Of a DNA stretch of 5,992 bases, positions 1 to 5,985 are shown piece by piece. Location: positions 1 to 5,992 of the forward strand of contig JAAWCR010000096.1 of the NCBI GenBank assembly GCA_022793355.1, written 5' to 3'. Position 1 is the first letter of the stretch. Each line of letters opens with the position of its first letter. The notes under the pieces were generated by a model. The model had not been told where the DNA came from. It made no database searches and worked only from the letters and a program-made list of their open reading frames with translations. Both the position numbers and the translations under genes were made by a program. Source of the DNA: Lawsonibacter sp. GTDB lineage: Bacteria > Bacillota > Clostridia > Oscillospirales > Oscillospiraceae.

Positions 1-2647
1 GAACCATTCCTACACATGGAATGGCGGCGTTCCGGGCATTCCGGGAAGCGGTACGGGCTGTGTCGCGTTTGCCTATGAGCTGAGCGACGCGGTATTCGGA
101 AATCTGCCCGCAAGGATGTGCTCGCCGGTGAAGCTTTCGGACGTAAAGGTCGGCGATATCCTGCGGGTAAACTTCAATACCCATTCGGTGATTGTCCTTC
201 AAGTGTCTGACGCAGGGGTGACGGTTGCGGAAGGAAACGTGAACGGCATGGTTCACTGGGGCCGTACGTTGACGAAGGCTGAGGTTGAGGCCGCCGACAA
301 TCTTATCACCCGCTATCCGGAAGGCTATACACCGCCGGATGATCCGTCCGTTGACGTTCCGGTTGCCGGTGGAAGCATAGCCAGCACAAGCCTTACCTGG
401 AAGCTGACTAAATCGGGTACATTGACCATTGCCGGGACAGGAGCCATGCCGGACTTCTCCTCCGACCAGCCGTGGAGCCAATACTCGGACGATATCGTTA
501 CGATTGTCATCGAAAATGGTGTGACGAGCGTGGGAGCCGGCGCGTTTCGGGGCAGCAGGGCGCTCAGCGTAATAATTCCCGCCAGCGTGAAAACCATTAG
601 AAACAGCGCGTTCCAGAACTGCTCCAGCCTGATCTCCGCAACGATTCCCGAAGGGGTAGAGAGCATTGGAAGCAGCGCCTTCAGCGGCTGCACACAGATG
701 AAATCCATCGCGCTCCCGGCCAGTGTGGGAAGCGTAGGGGACGCGGCGTTTATGGGCTGCGCAAAGCTGACACAGGCGGCATTCGCTTCCGGCAGCAGGC
801 AGGTGCGGATAGGCGACAATCTGTTTACACAATGCTATGAGTTAAAAACGGTAACGCTGCCCGCCCGAATAGACCGAATTGGCGTGGAAATGTTCCGAAA
901 CTGCGGAGGGCTGTCCGAATTGGTCGTTCCCCAGGGGGCGGAGCGTATCGAAATGGGGGCGTTCTCCTCCTGCGTCAGCCTGAAGTCGGTTACGATTCCA
1001 GACAGCGTAACGGAAATCGGGATAGCTGCGTTTGCGGACTGCGGCGTTACGGATATCTATTATGGCGGTAGCGAAGCCCAATGGGCGAACATATCAAAGC
1101 TGGGAGACAGCAACGCTGCATTAGCGGAAAAGAAGATTCATTACAACAGTGCCATGCCCGAGCCGGATCCGGGCCCGGATCCCAACCCCGGCCCGGATCC
1201 CGGTCCCGGACACACCCACGCCTGGGACGGCGGTTCCGTCACCAAGCCGGCCGCCTGCACCGTTCCCGGCGTGCGGACCTACACCTGTACCGTCTGCGGG
1301 GAGACCAGGGAGGAGGCCATTCCGGCTGCCGGACACCGCTACGGGGCGTTCAGCGTGACGGTGGAGGCCACCTGCGCAGAGGCCGGCGAGCGCACCGCGG
1401 TCTGCCCTGCGTGCGGCGACACCAAGACCGAGGCCGTTCCCCCCAAGGGGCACAAGCTGGTCCCCAATGGCGGCGATTACGAGTGCGCCAACGAGGTGGA
1501 CGCCAACGGCGATTCCGTTATGGTGGTCGCTGGTCCCGTGGGGGAGGGCTATCTGGCGGTGAAAGCCAGGGACGGCCACCGGGCTCCCTATACCTGCCAG
1601 GACGTGGCCTCCGCCCAGCGGTATGCCGCCGAGGCCATGCGCGCGGTTCTGGGGTCCGTCAGCGGCCAGCTGAGCTGCACCGTTACCACCATCCGGTTTA
1701 CCCCGCCCACCAGGACGGCCGACGGCGAGTATATCTATCGGCTGACCGTCCAGTCCAGCGGGCGGGCAGTGGCCCTCAGCCTGACCACCGAGCCCCTGCG
1801 GGTGGTGATTCCCGCTCTGGGCGTGCCGGTTCCCGACCCGACCCCCAGGCCTGACCCGGCTCCGGAGACAGAGGAGACCTACTCTGTGGACGTCCCCAAG
1901 ACGGCCGGCGGCAAAGTCGCCGCCAGCGTGCGCTATGCCGCGCAGGGCGACCGGGTAACTCTGTCTGCCTACCCGGAGAAGGGATATGAGCTGACCGACC
2001 TGATGGTCACCGACCGACGGGGCCGGGAGGTGTCTGTGCAGGATTTGGGGGACAACCGGTTCCGCTTTACCATGCCCGGCATGCGGGTTGAGGTTCAGGC
2101 GGTGTTTACCGCCGACAAGGCGGATGAGGCCCAGACTGCCCTGAATCCGCTCCCGATGCGGTTTGTGGATGTGCCGCGGTCGGAGTGGTATTACAGCAGC
2201 GTGGAGTTTGCCTGGCAGCGCGATTGGATGAGCGGTATTTCCGACACCCACTTCGCGCCCAACCAGGCGGCCAGCCGCGCCATGATTTGGACCGTCCTTG
2301 CCCGAATGAATCATGTCTCCACCGAAGGCGTGCCCGGCCGCCCATGGTATGAGGCGGGAAGGCTCTGGGCGATGGGACAGGGCGTGACTGACGGAGCAAA
2401 CCCAATGGAGCCGGTCACACGGGAACAGCTTGCCGCGATGCTCTGGCGGAACGCCGGTGGTCCTGGGGGCGGCAGCCTGGATGGATTCAGCGACGCCGCT
2501 GAGGTGGACGGCTACGCCGTCCGTGCAGTTCAGTGGGCCGTAAGCCAGGGGATCCTTCAGGGGAACGGCGGCCGTTTGAATCCGAAGGGGGTTGCCACCC
2601 GCGCGGAGGCCGCTGCCATGATGATGCGGTATGCTTCCGGCACCTGA
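1..2647 (+). CDS. Partial cell-surface protein: CHAP-like module, BspA-type leucine-rich repeats, SLH anchor (5' end missing)
   Basis: The frame is open from base 2 to a TGA at 2645-2647 and clearly continues left of the window. The first ATG (116) lies inside a conserved module and lacks a well-spaced ribosome site, so it is not the start. Numbering from that Met as 1, domains run as follows. A papain/CHAP-like module has Cys at bases 59-61, His23 in a HSVIVL strand and Glu39-Gly-Asn41. BspA-type (LRR_5) repeats cover about 128-318, with recurring 'IP.sV..Ig..AF..C..L'. A Pro-rich linker covers 347-365 and a twice-repeated Cys/His cassette 368-446. An unassigned region covers 447-567. A Pro-rich linker at 571-583 precedes an InlB-B-type repeat domain (about 588-665) ending in FTMPGMRVEVQAVF. 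Three SLH repeats (about 683-730, 742-782, 788-840) close the protein. SLH domains bind secondary wall polymers, so I infer a secreted, wall-anchored adhesin or wall-acting protein. Signal peptide and substrate are not visible. Confidence 0.9.
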   Translation, partial: NHSYTWNGGVPGIPGSGTGCVAFAYELSDAVFGNLPARMCSPVKLSDVKVGDILRVNFNTHSVIVLQVSDAGVTVAEGNVNGMVHWGRTLTKAEVEAADNLITRYPEGYTPPDDPSVDVPVAGGSIASTSLTWKLTKSGTLTIAGTGAMPDFSSDQPWSQYSDDIVTIVIENGVTSVGAGAFRGSRALSVIIPASVKTIRNSAFQNCSSLISATIPEGVESIGSSAFSGCTQMKSIALPASVGSVGDAAFMGCAKLTQAAFASGSRQVRIGDNLFTQCYELKTVTLPARIDRIGVEMFRNCGGLSELVVPQGAERIEMGAFSSCVSLKSVTIPDSVTEIGIAAFADCGVTDIYYGGSEAQWANISKLGDSNAALAEKKIHYNSAMPEPDPGPDPNPGPDPGPGHTHAWDGGSVTKPAACTVPGVRTYTCTVCGETREEAIPAAGHRYGAFSVTVEATCAEAGERTAVCPACGDTKTEAVPPKGHKLVPNGGDYECANEVDANGDSVMVVAGPVGEGYLAVKARDGHRAPYTCQDVASAQRYAAEAMRAVLGSVSGQLSCTVTTIRFTPPTRTADGEYIYRLTVQSSGRAVALSLTTEPLRVVIPALGVPVPDPTPRPDPAPETEETYSVDVPKTAGGKVAASVRYAAQGDRVTLSAYPEKGYELTDLMVTDRRGREVSVQDLGDNRFRFTMPGMRVEVQAVFTADKADEAQTALNPLPMRFVDVPRSEWYYSSVEFAWQRDWMSGISDTHFAPNQAASRAMIWTVLARMNHVSTEGVPGRPWYEAGRLWAMGQGVTDGANPMEPVTREQLAAMLWRNAGGPGGGSLDGFSDAAEVDGYAVRAVQWAVSQGILQGNGGRLNPKGVATRAEAAAMMMRYASGT
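497..1069 (+). repeat. About eight BspA-type leucine-rich repeats (protein level)
   Basis: Translated units of about 22-25 residues repeat the pattern IP-x-x-V-x-x-I-G-x-x-A-F-x-x-C-x-x-L, for example SVTIPDSVTEIGIAAF. The fifth unit is irregular: it lacks the IP motif and carries extra residues. Repeats of this type (LRR_5 family, as in Bacteroides/Treponema BspA) form a curved solenoid used for binding host or surface ligands. The DNA copies have diverged, so this is an old repeat and not a recent tandem duplication. Confidence 0.88.
1154..1213 (+). repeat. Asp-Pro-Gly-Pro linker repeat
   Basis: The bases encode alternating DP/GP/NP dipeptides (EPDPGPDPNPGPDPGPG). The DNA is imperfectly tandem, with GGATCC recurring at 1165, 1177 and 1195, that is at codon-multiple steps of 12 and 18. 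It is a stiff extended spacer between the leucine-rich solenoid and the Cys/His cassettes. The repetition makes it prone to length change and to recombination. Confidence 0.8.
1217..1450 (+). repeat. Two tandem 39-residue Cys/His cassettes (putative metal-binding)
   Basis: Two units follow one another with exact 39-residue spacing of every key residue: His368/His407, Cys381/Cys420, Cys391/Cys430, Cys394/Cys433 and His407/His446. Each has the form H-x12-C-x9-C-x2-C-G-E/D-T-x-x-E-A. The CxxCG knuckle looks like a zinc-ribbon half. Similar cassettes are familiar from Bacillota surface proteins. Zinc binding is inference. The alternative is a disulfide-stabilised beta module, as the protein should be extracellular. 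Confidence 0.7.
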
Positions 2648-2663
2648 TATCGATACTCTATAG

Positions 2664-2700
2664 ATACAAAAAACCTCGCCAGCGGCGAGGTTTTTTGTAT
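2664..2700. terminator. Bidirectional intrinsic terminator between convergent genes
   Basis: A perfect 17-bp inverted repeat (arms 2664-2680 and 2684-2700) flanks a 3-base loop (agc). The core is the 7-bp GC stem cctcgcc/ggcgagg, followed by TTTTTTGTAT on the plus strand. The mirror-image A-run gives an equal T-run on the minus strand. It begins 17 bases past the stop of the surface-protein gene and lies 21 bases past the stop of the convergent acetyltransferase gene, so it can end both transcripts. Confidence 0.93.
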
Positions 2701-2721
2701 GCCGAAAGGTCAATGAAGCAT

Positions 2722-3282
2722 TTACAAAAGTGCAGTCTCGATGTCTTTGGGGGCGAGCTGTCCGACAGGCAGGACCGGGCCGGGTTGGTGGACGTAGGGG
2801 GCGATGGACTGTTCAAACCAGATTAAATCCACCCAGCGGCCGTTTTTGTAGCCCGCATTCCGCTGTACGCCCATGCGGTGGAAACCCAGGGACCGGTGCA
2901 GGCCCTCGCTGGCTGGGTTAGGACTGGCGACCAGGCCGTAGACCGTCCGCACGCCCTGGAGCCGCAGCAGCGCGATCAGCGACTGGTACAGCTGTTTGCC
3001 CAGCCCACGGCGGACGGCGTCCGGACGGAGGTAGATGGATAGCTCCGCGCCCCAGCGGTAGGCCGCCCGCTCCGCAATCCGGTGGGCGTAGGCGTAGCCC
3101 AGAAGTTCCCCGTTTTCCTCCGCCACAAGGTATGGGTAGAATGTCTGGACGGAGGCCACCCGGCGGGCAAACTCCTCCAGACTGGGCAGGGTGTATTCAA
3201 AGGTAATCGGGGTGGAGATGTACCGCTCATAGATGGAGAGAAGGGCGGAGACATCCTCCGGAGCGGCAAAGCGCAGCGTCAT
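2722..3282 (-). CDS. GNAT-family N-acetyltransferase, phosphinothricin-acetyltransferase-like
   Basis: 186 residues. It should transfer acetyl from acetyl-CoA to an amine. The layout matches the PAT/MnaT (YncA) branch of GNATs: an N-terminal R-x-A-x-x-x-D start (residues 4-10), YERYI...PITFEY (18-30), ELLGYAYAHR (59-68), the acetyl-CoA segment LSIYLRPDAVRRGLGKQLY (81-99), and the late motif NPASEGLHRSLGF (122-134) followed by GYKNGRWVDLIWF. In the Q/R-x-x-G-x-G/A signature the first position is Val90 and the rest is normal (G93, G95). A tail of about 25 residues follows the usual family end. The ATG overlaps the kinase stop as ATGA, and an AAGGAGG site (3293-3299) lies 10 bases upstream within the kinase end, so translation is probably coupled. 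It is the last gene of the operon. Substrate is unknown; related proteins acetylate phosphinothricin, methionine sulfoximine/sulfone or other small amines. Confidence 0.88.
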   Translation of the reverse strand: MTLRFAAPEDVSALLSIYERYISTPITFEYTLPSLEEFARRVASVQTFYPYLVAEENGELLGYAYAHRIAERAAYRWGAELSIYLRPDAVRRGLGKQLYQSLIALLRLQGVRTVYGLVASPNPASEGLHRSLGFHRMGVQRNAGYKNGRWVDLIWFEQSIAPYVHQPGPVLPVGQLAPKDIETALL

Positions 3283-4736
3283 GAAGCCTTTTCCTCCTTC
3301 TGTGTGATGGCGGGCAGTACGACGGTGATCCGGGTGCCCACGTCGGGCCGGGACACCACCTCAAACCAGCCCCGGTGGCGTTCCACGATCCACTTGGCGA
3401 TGGACAGGCCCAGGCCTGTGCCGCCGGTTTTCCGGTCCCGGGACTGGTCGGTGCGGTAAAAGCGCTCAAAAATATGGGGGATGCCCTCAGGGGGGATTCC
3501 CATACCCTCGTCCTGAACAGTGAGGCGCACATAGTCCCCTGTCCGGGTGACCCGGAGGTAAACCCGGCCCTCGGGGGGACTGTATTTCAGGCTGTTGTCC
3601 ATAAGGATGCGCAAAAGCTGCTTCATTAGCCCGGGGTCAGCGTATACGCTGACGGGGTCCTCCCCCCAGCGGGGGAGGAAGCTTCGCTCAGGATGAATCA
3701 TCTCCTCCTCCTGGAGTACCTCGCCGGCGAGCAGGGTCAGGTCCAGGGGCTCCATCTTCACCGGCTGAGAGTCGTTGTCTCCCCGGGCCAGGAAGAGAAG
3801 CTGCTCCACCAGCCGCTCCATGGAGGCGGCCTCTCCCCGGATGGCGTCGATGGACTCCTGTAAGGCCTCCGGGTCGCTTTTGCCCCACCGGTCCAGCAGA
3901 GCGGCGTAGCCCTGGATGACGGCGATGGGGGTGCGCAGCTCATGGCTGGCGTCGGAGACAAAGCGCATTTGGGCGCTGTAGGCATGGTTGACCCGGTCCA
4001 TCATCTCGTTGATGGCCTGTGCCAGGGAGCGCAGCTCCTTCTGGGTGGGGGGCAGGTCGATGCGGCTGTCCAGGTGGGCGGCGTCGATTTTGTCCAGCTC
4101 GCCGGTAAGGCTCTCGATCTCCCGCTTGGACATGTGGGTCATGGAGTTGAGCCGGGCCGCTGTGGCGGCCAGGTCCTGTATGGGGCGGAGCACCTTTCGG
4201 ATGGAGCGGTTGCTGCGGAACAGGTTGGAGACCAGAGACAGTCCCTGACAAACCAGAATCACTACCCCCGCCCAGTAAAGGCCGGTGGAAACGCCGGACA
4301 GGTCTACGGTGACGGCATAGGGCTGTCCGCCGTTTGGCATTTCGATGGTGTAATAAGAGGCGAAATTCCAGGAGCGCAGGCCCTCCCAGGTCTCCGGCCG
4401 GCTGGTGGGCAACCAGCTGGAGGTGGCGGAGAGGCCCGCTGGCGCCCGTTGGAGGGGGGCGATGGTGTAGTCGCTGGCCTCCATCCAGGCCAGAGCGTCC
4501 TCCGTGGGCACCCCCCGCTGATTCACCAGGGCCACCACGTCGGCGCAGCGGGTTTCCGCATAGAGGAACAGCCCAGCGGCGGAGAGCCCCAGCAGCAGCA
4601 GATCCATCACCAGAAAGATGCCGAGCTGACGAAGGAAAAACCCCATATTCAGCCGCAGGGCCAGGGAGGAGTCACGGGCCGCCGCGATGGGGTCCGCCGG
4701 GGGCGGGGTTTGAAATCGGTGTCGTTTGCGGGGCAT
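3279..4736 (-). CDS. Sensor histidine kinase, two-pass membrane, HAMP/HisKA/HATPase
   Basis: 485 residues from the ATG at 4736, chosen because AGGAGG (4745-4750) sits 8 bases ahead. A GTG three codons earlier is part of that ribosome site. After a basic, Pro-rich cytoplasmic start come TM1 (about 37-57), an extracytoplasmic sensor of about 95 residues, TM2 (about 153-173), then a HAMP-like region (about 174-250) with an unusually long connector. The HisKA H-box is SDASHELRTPIAVIQGY with phospho-acceptor His265. The ATP-binding domain shows the N box (MDNSLKYSPP, Asn381), G1 (DEGMGIP, about 409-415), F box (IFERFYRTD) and G2 (GGTGLGLSIAKWIVERH, from about 438). All catalytic motifs look intact. 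It should autophosphorylate and pass phosphate to the OmpR-type regulator encoded in the same operon. The flavodoxin-like gene lies between the two, 33 bases upstream. The extracytoplasmic part matches no sensor fold I recognise, so the signal is unknown. Confidence 0.95.
   Translation of the reverse strand: MPRKRHRFQTPPPADPIAAARDSSLALRLNMGFFLRQLGIFLVMDLLLLGLSAAGLFLYAETRCADVVALVNQRGVPTEDALAWMEASDYTIAPLQRAPAGLSATSSWLPTSRPETWEGLRSWNFASYYTIEMPNGGQPYAVTVDLSGVSTGLYWAGVVILVCQGLSLVSNLFRSNRSIRKVLRPIQDLAATAARLNSMTHMSKREIESLTGELDKIDAAHLDSRIDLPPTQKELRSLAQAINEMMDRVNHAYSAQMRFVSDASHELRTPIAVIQGYAALLDRWGKSDPEALQESIDAIRGEAASMERLVEQLLFLARGDNDSQPVKMEPLDLTLLAGEVLQEEEMIHPERSFLPRWGEDPVSVYADPGLMKQLLRILMDNSLKYSPPEGRVYLRVTRTGDYVRLTVQDEGMGIPPEGIPHIFERFYRTDQSRDRKTGGTGLGLSIAKWIVERHRGWFEVVSRPDVGTRITVVLPAITQKEEKAS
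3293..3299 (-). promoter_or_regulatory. Ribosome binding site of the acetyltransferase, inside the kinase gene
   Basis: The minus strand reads AAGGAGG ten bases before the acetyltransferase ATG. It lies within the last codons of the kinase (its Lys-Glu-Glu-Lys tail), so that Lys/Glu-rich tail may be shaped by the need for this site. Confidence 0.75.
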
Positions 4737-4744
4737 AGGGTTCA

Positions 4745-4750
4745 CCTCCT
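4745..4750 (-). promoter_or_regulatory. Ribosome binding site that fixes the kinase start
   Basis: On the minus strand the bases read AGGAGG followed by TGA, an excellent anti-16S match. It is 8 bases before the ATG at 4736. The in-frame GTG at 4745-4743 uses the last G of AGGAGG, so it cannot be the main start. Confidence 0.85.
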
Positions 4751-4769
4751 CGTTTGCGGGGCGGATGGG

Positions 4770-5294
4770 CTAAGGGGCGGCGTGCCCGGCGGACTCGCCC
4801 TTTATCCATTTCCGAATGGCTTCCAGGTTCTCAAAGGCCACGAAGCTGCCGCCGTGGACGAGAAAGTCCAGCTGCCGATTCTCCTCGGGGGTGCGGCGGC
4901 CGCCCTTGTCCCGCAGGGCTTCCCGAATGGAGCGGGTGGCCATGCCCACCATCCGGCGCTTGAGCCAGCTCACCTGTTTGGGAGCCCAGCCGCCCTGGAG
5001 GTAGAACATGGGCGCGCCAGGGACGTAATTTGCCTTAGCGAGCACCTCCGACACCTGGGGGGAGGGGGGAGACATGCCCACGCCGCACACCCCTCTAAGG
5101 TTGAATTGCTTCACAGCCCGGTCCACGCCGGCGATGTGGCCCGCCATCAGGGGGCCCATGTAAAAGACCGGGGTTCCGTCCGGGACCTTCTCGCCGGCCT
5201 CGGACAGGCGGAATACCTTCATTTTTTCCGCCTTGCCCAGCATTTCGGCATATTCTCGGGTGAAGCCGGTGTTGGAACGGTATACAATTACCAT
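4770..5294 (-). CDS. Flavodoxin-like protein (Flavodoxin_5/HemG-like group)
   Basis: 174 residues, predicted soluble and cytoplasmic. The N-terminus MVIVYRSNTGFTREYAEML has the first flavodoxin strand and the FMN phosphate loop, S-N-T-G-F-T at 7-12. The second strand, VFYMGPLMAGHIAGVDRAV (43-61), resembles the 'V.y.G.i.g.i' segment. The later MFYLQGGWAPKQVSWLKRRMVGM (96-118) resembles the 'F.lGG.dy.kL...dR..m' segment of flavodoxin-domain proteins related to protoporphyrinogen oxidase HemG. FMN binding and an electron-transfer or oxidoreductase role are therefore likely; a true HemG role is not shown. The ATG at 5294 has TAAGGAG 6 bases upstream and starts 10 bases after the regulator's TAA; the kinase follows 33 bases later, so it is a co-transcribed gene inside the two-component operon. 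The charged stretch RDKGGRRTPEENRQ (128-141) is a likely surface loop. Confidence 0.82.
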   Translation of the reverse strand: MVIVYRSNTGFTREYAEMLGKAEKMKVFRLSEAGEKVPDGTPVFYMGPLMAGHIAGVDRAVKQFNLRGVCGVGMSPPSPQVSEVLAKANYVPGAPMFYLQGGWAPKQVSWLKRRMVGMATRSIREALRDKGGRRTPEENRQLDFLVHGGSFVAFENLEAIRKWIKGESAGHAAP

Positions 5295-5300
5295 AGCGCG

Positions 5301-5306
5301 CTCCTT
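5301..5306 (-). promoter_or_regulatory. Ribosome binding site of the flavodoxin-like gene
   Basis: The minus strand reads AAGGAG six bases before the ATG at 5294. Its first two bases overlap the last two bases of the regulator's TAA stop (5307-5305), so translation of the two genes may be coupled. Confidence 0.8.
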
Positions 5307-5985
5307 ACTCCTCTTTAATTACATAGCCTACGCCCCGTACGGTGTGAATCAGCTTCAGGCCGAAGGCGTCATCCAGCTTGCTGCGGAGGAAGCGGATGTA
5401 GACGTCTACCGAGTTGGTCTCGCCCACGAAGTCGAAGCCCCACACCGCGTCCAGCAGAGCCTCCCGGGTAAGGACCCGGTCCTTGTTCTCCAGCAGGCAG
5501 CGCAGCAGATCAAATTCCTTCTTGGTCAGCTCCACATTCTGTCCCCGGACCATGACCTGGTGGCGTTCCACGTCCATAACCAGCGGGCCCGCCGCCAGGG
5601 GGACGGAGGCCTTTCCCGCCCCCCCGCTGCCGCGCAGGGCGGCGCGGATGCGGGCCAGCAGCTCCTCAATGGCAAAGGGTTTGGTGATATAGTCGTCCGC
5701 TCCGGAGTCCAGCCCGGCCACCTTATCCACCACGCTGTCGCGGGCGGTCAGCATGATAACGGGAACCTGGCTCTCACGGCGCAGGCGGCGCAGCACCTCC
5801 ATTCCCGACAGCTGGGGCAGCATGATGTCCAGCAGCACCAGGTCGCAGGTCCCGTTCAGGGCCAGCTCCAGGCCCTTCCGGCCGTCCAGCGCCTTTTCCA
5901 CCTCGTAGCCCTCGTACTTCAGCTCCATCTCCACCATCCGGGCCAGTTTTTCTTCGTCCTCAACCAGCAGAATCCGTTCCGCCAT
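5305..5985 (-). CDS. OmpR/PhoB-family response regulator
   Basis: 226 residues, the usual length. The receiver domain (1-118) has the acidic pair Glu9-Asp10, phospho-acceptor Asp53 in LVLLDIMLP, the switch Thr80 (MLTARD) and Lys102 in ITKPF. A Gly-rich linker (119-131) leads to a winged-helix DNA-binding domain (132-226) with LTKKEFDLL, the recognition helix region SVDVYIRFLRSKL, and the wing RGVGYVI near the C-terminus. All conserved residues are present, so it should be phosphorylated by the kinase encoded 570 bases downstream and bind DNA repeats as a dimer. It is the first visible gene of the operon. The ATG at 5985 is preceded by GAAGGAA at the very window edge; this purine run is close to the start and may be part of a longer ribosome site outside. 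The promoter and any self-regulatory box are not visible. Target genes cannot be deduced. Confidence 0.96.
   Translation of the reverse strand: MAERILLVEDEEKLARMVEMELKYEGYEVEKALDGRKGLELALNGTCDLVLLDIMLPQLSGMEVLRRLRRESQVPVIMLTARDSVVDKVAGLDSGADDYITKPFAIEELLARIRAALRGSGGAGKASVPLAAGPLVMDVERHQVMVRGQNVELTKKEFDLLRCLLENKDRVLTREALLDAVWGFDFVGETNSVDVYIRFLRSKLDDAFGLKLIHTVRGVGYVIKEE

Noticed and set aside
116..118. ATG as a possible start of the surface protein
   Set aside because: The reading frame codes for the same conserved module upstream (including the GTGC motif) and no properly spaced ribosome site precedes this ATG.
1160..1212. Palindrome-rich GGATCC cluster as a regulatory or recombination site
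   Set aside because: It is explained by repeated Asp-Pro codons of the linker. No further sign of a site was seen.
1081..1854. A 257-codon plus-strand frame overlapping the surface protein in another phase
   Set aside because: Its Arg/Gly-rich translation is typical of an out-of-phase reading of GC-rich DNA. The main frame holds continuous domain homology.
1121..2713. A 530-codon open frame on the minus strand opposite the surface-protein gene
   Set aside because: It lies opposite a frame with clear domains, has no recognisable protein family, and runs across the terminator hairpin. Long antisense frames are expected in GC-rich codon-biased DNA.
2648..2721. Possible promoter or small gene in the intergenic stretch
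   Set aside because: Both neighbours converge here, so no promoter is needed. The 74 bases are largely taken up by the terminator, and no small frame with a ribosome site is visible.
4743..4745. GTG as the kinase start
   Set aside because: It lies within the ribosome binding site itself. The ATG nine bases later has ideal spacing.
3942..5318. A 458-codon open frame on the plus strand opposite kinase, flavodoxin and regulator
   Set aside because: It is low-complexity Gly/His/Ala-rich, crosses three real gene boundaries, and is opposite well-supported genes. It is a composition shadow.
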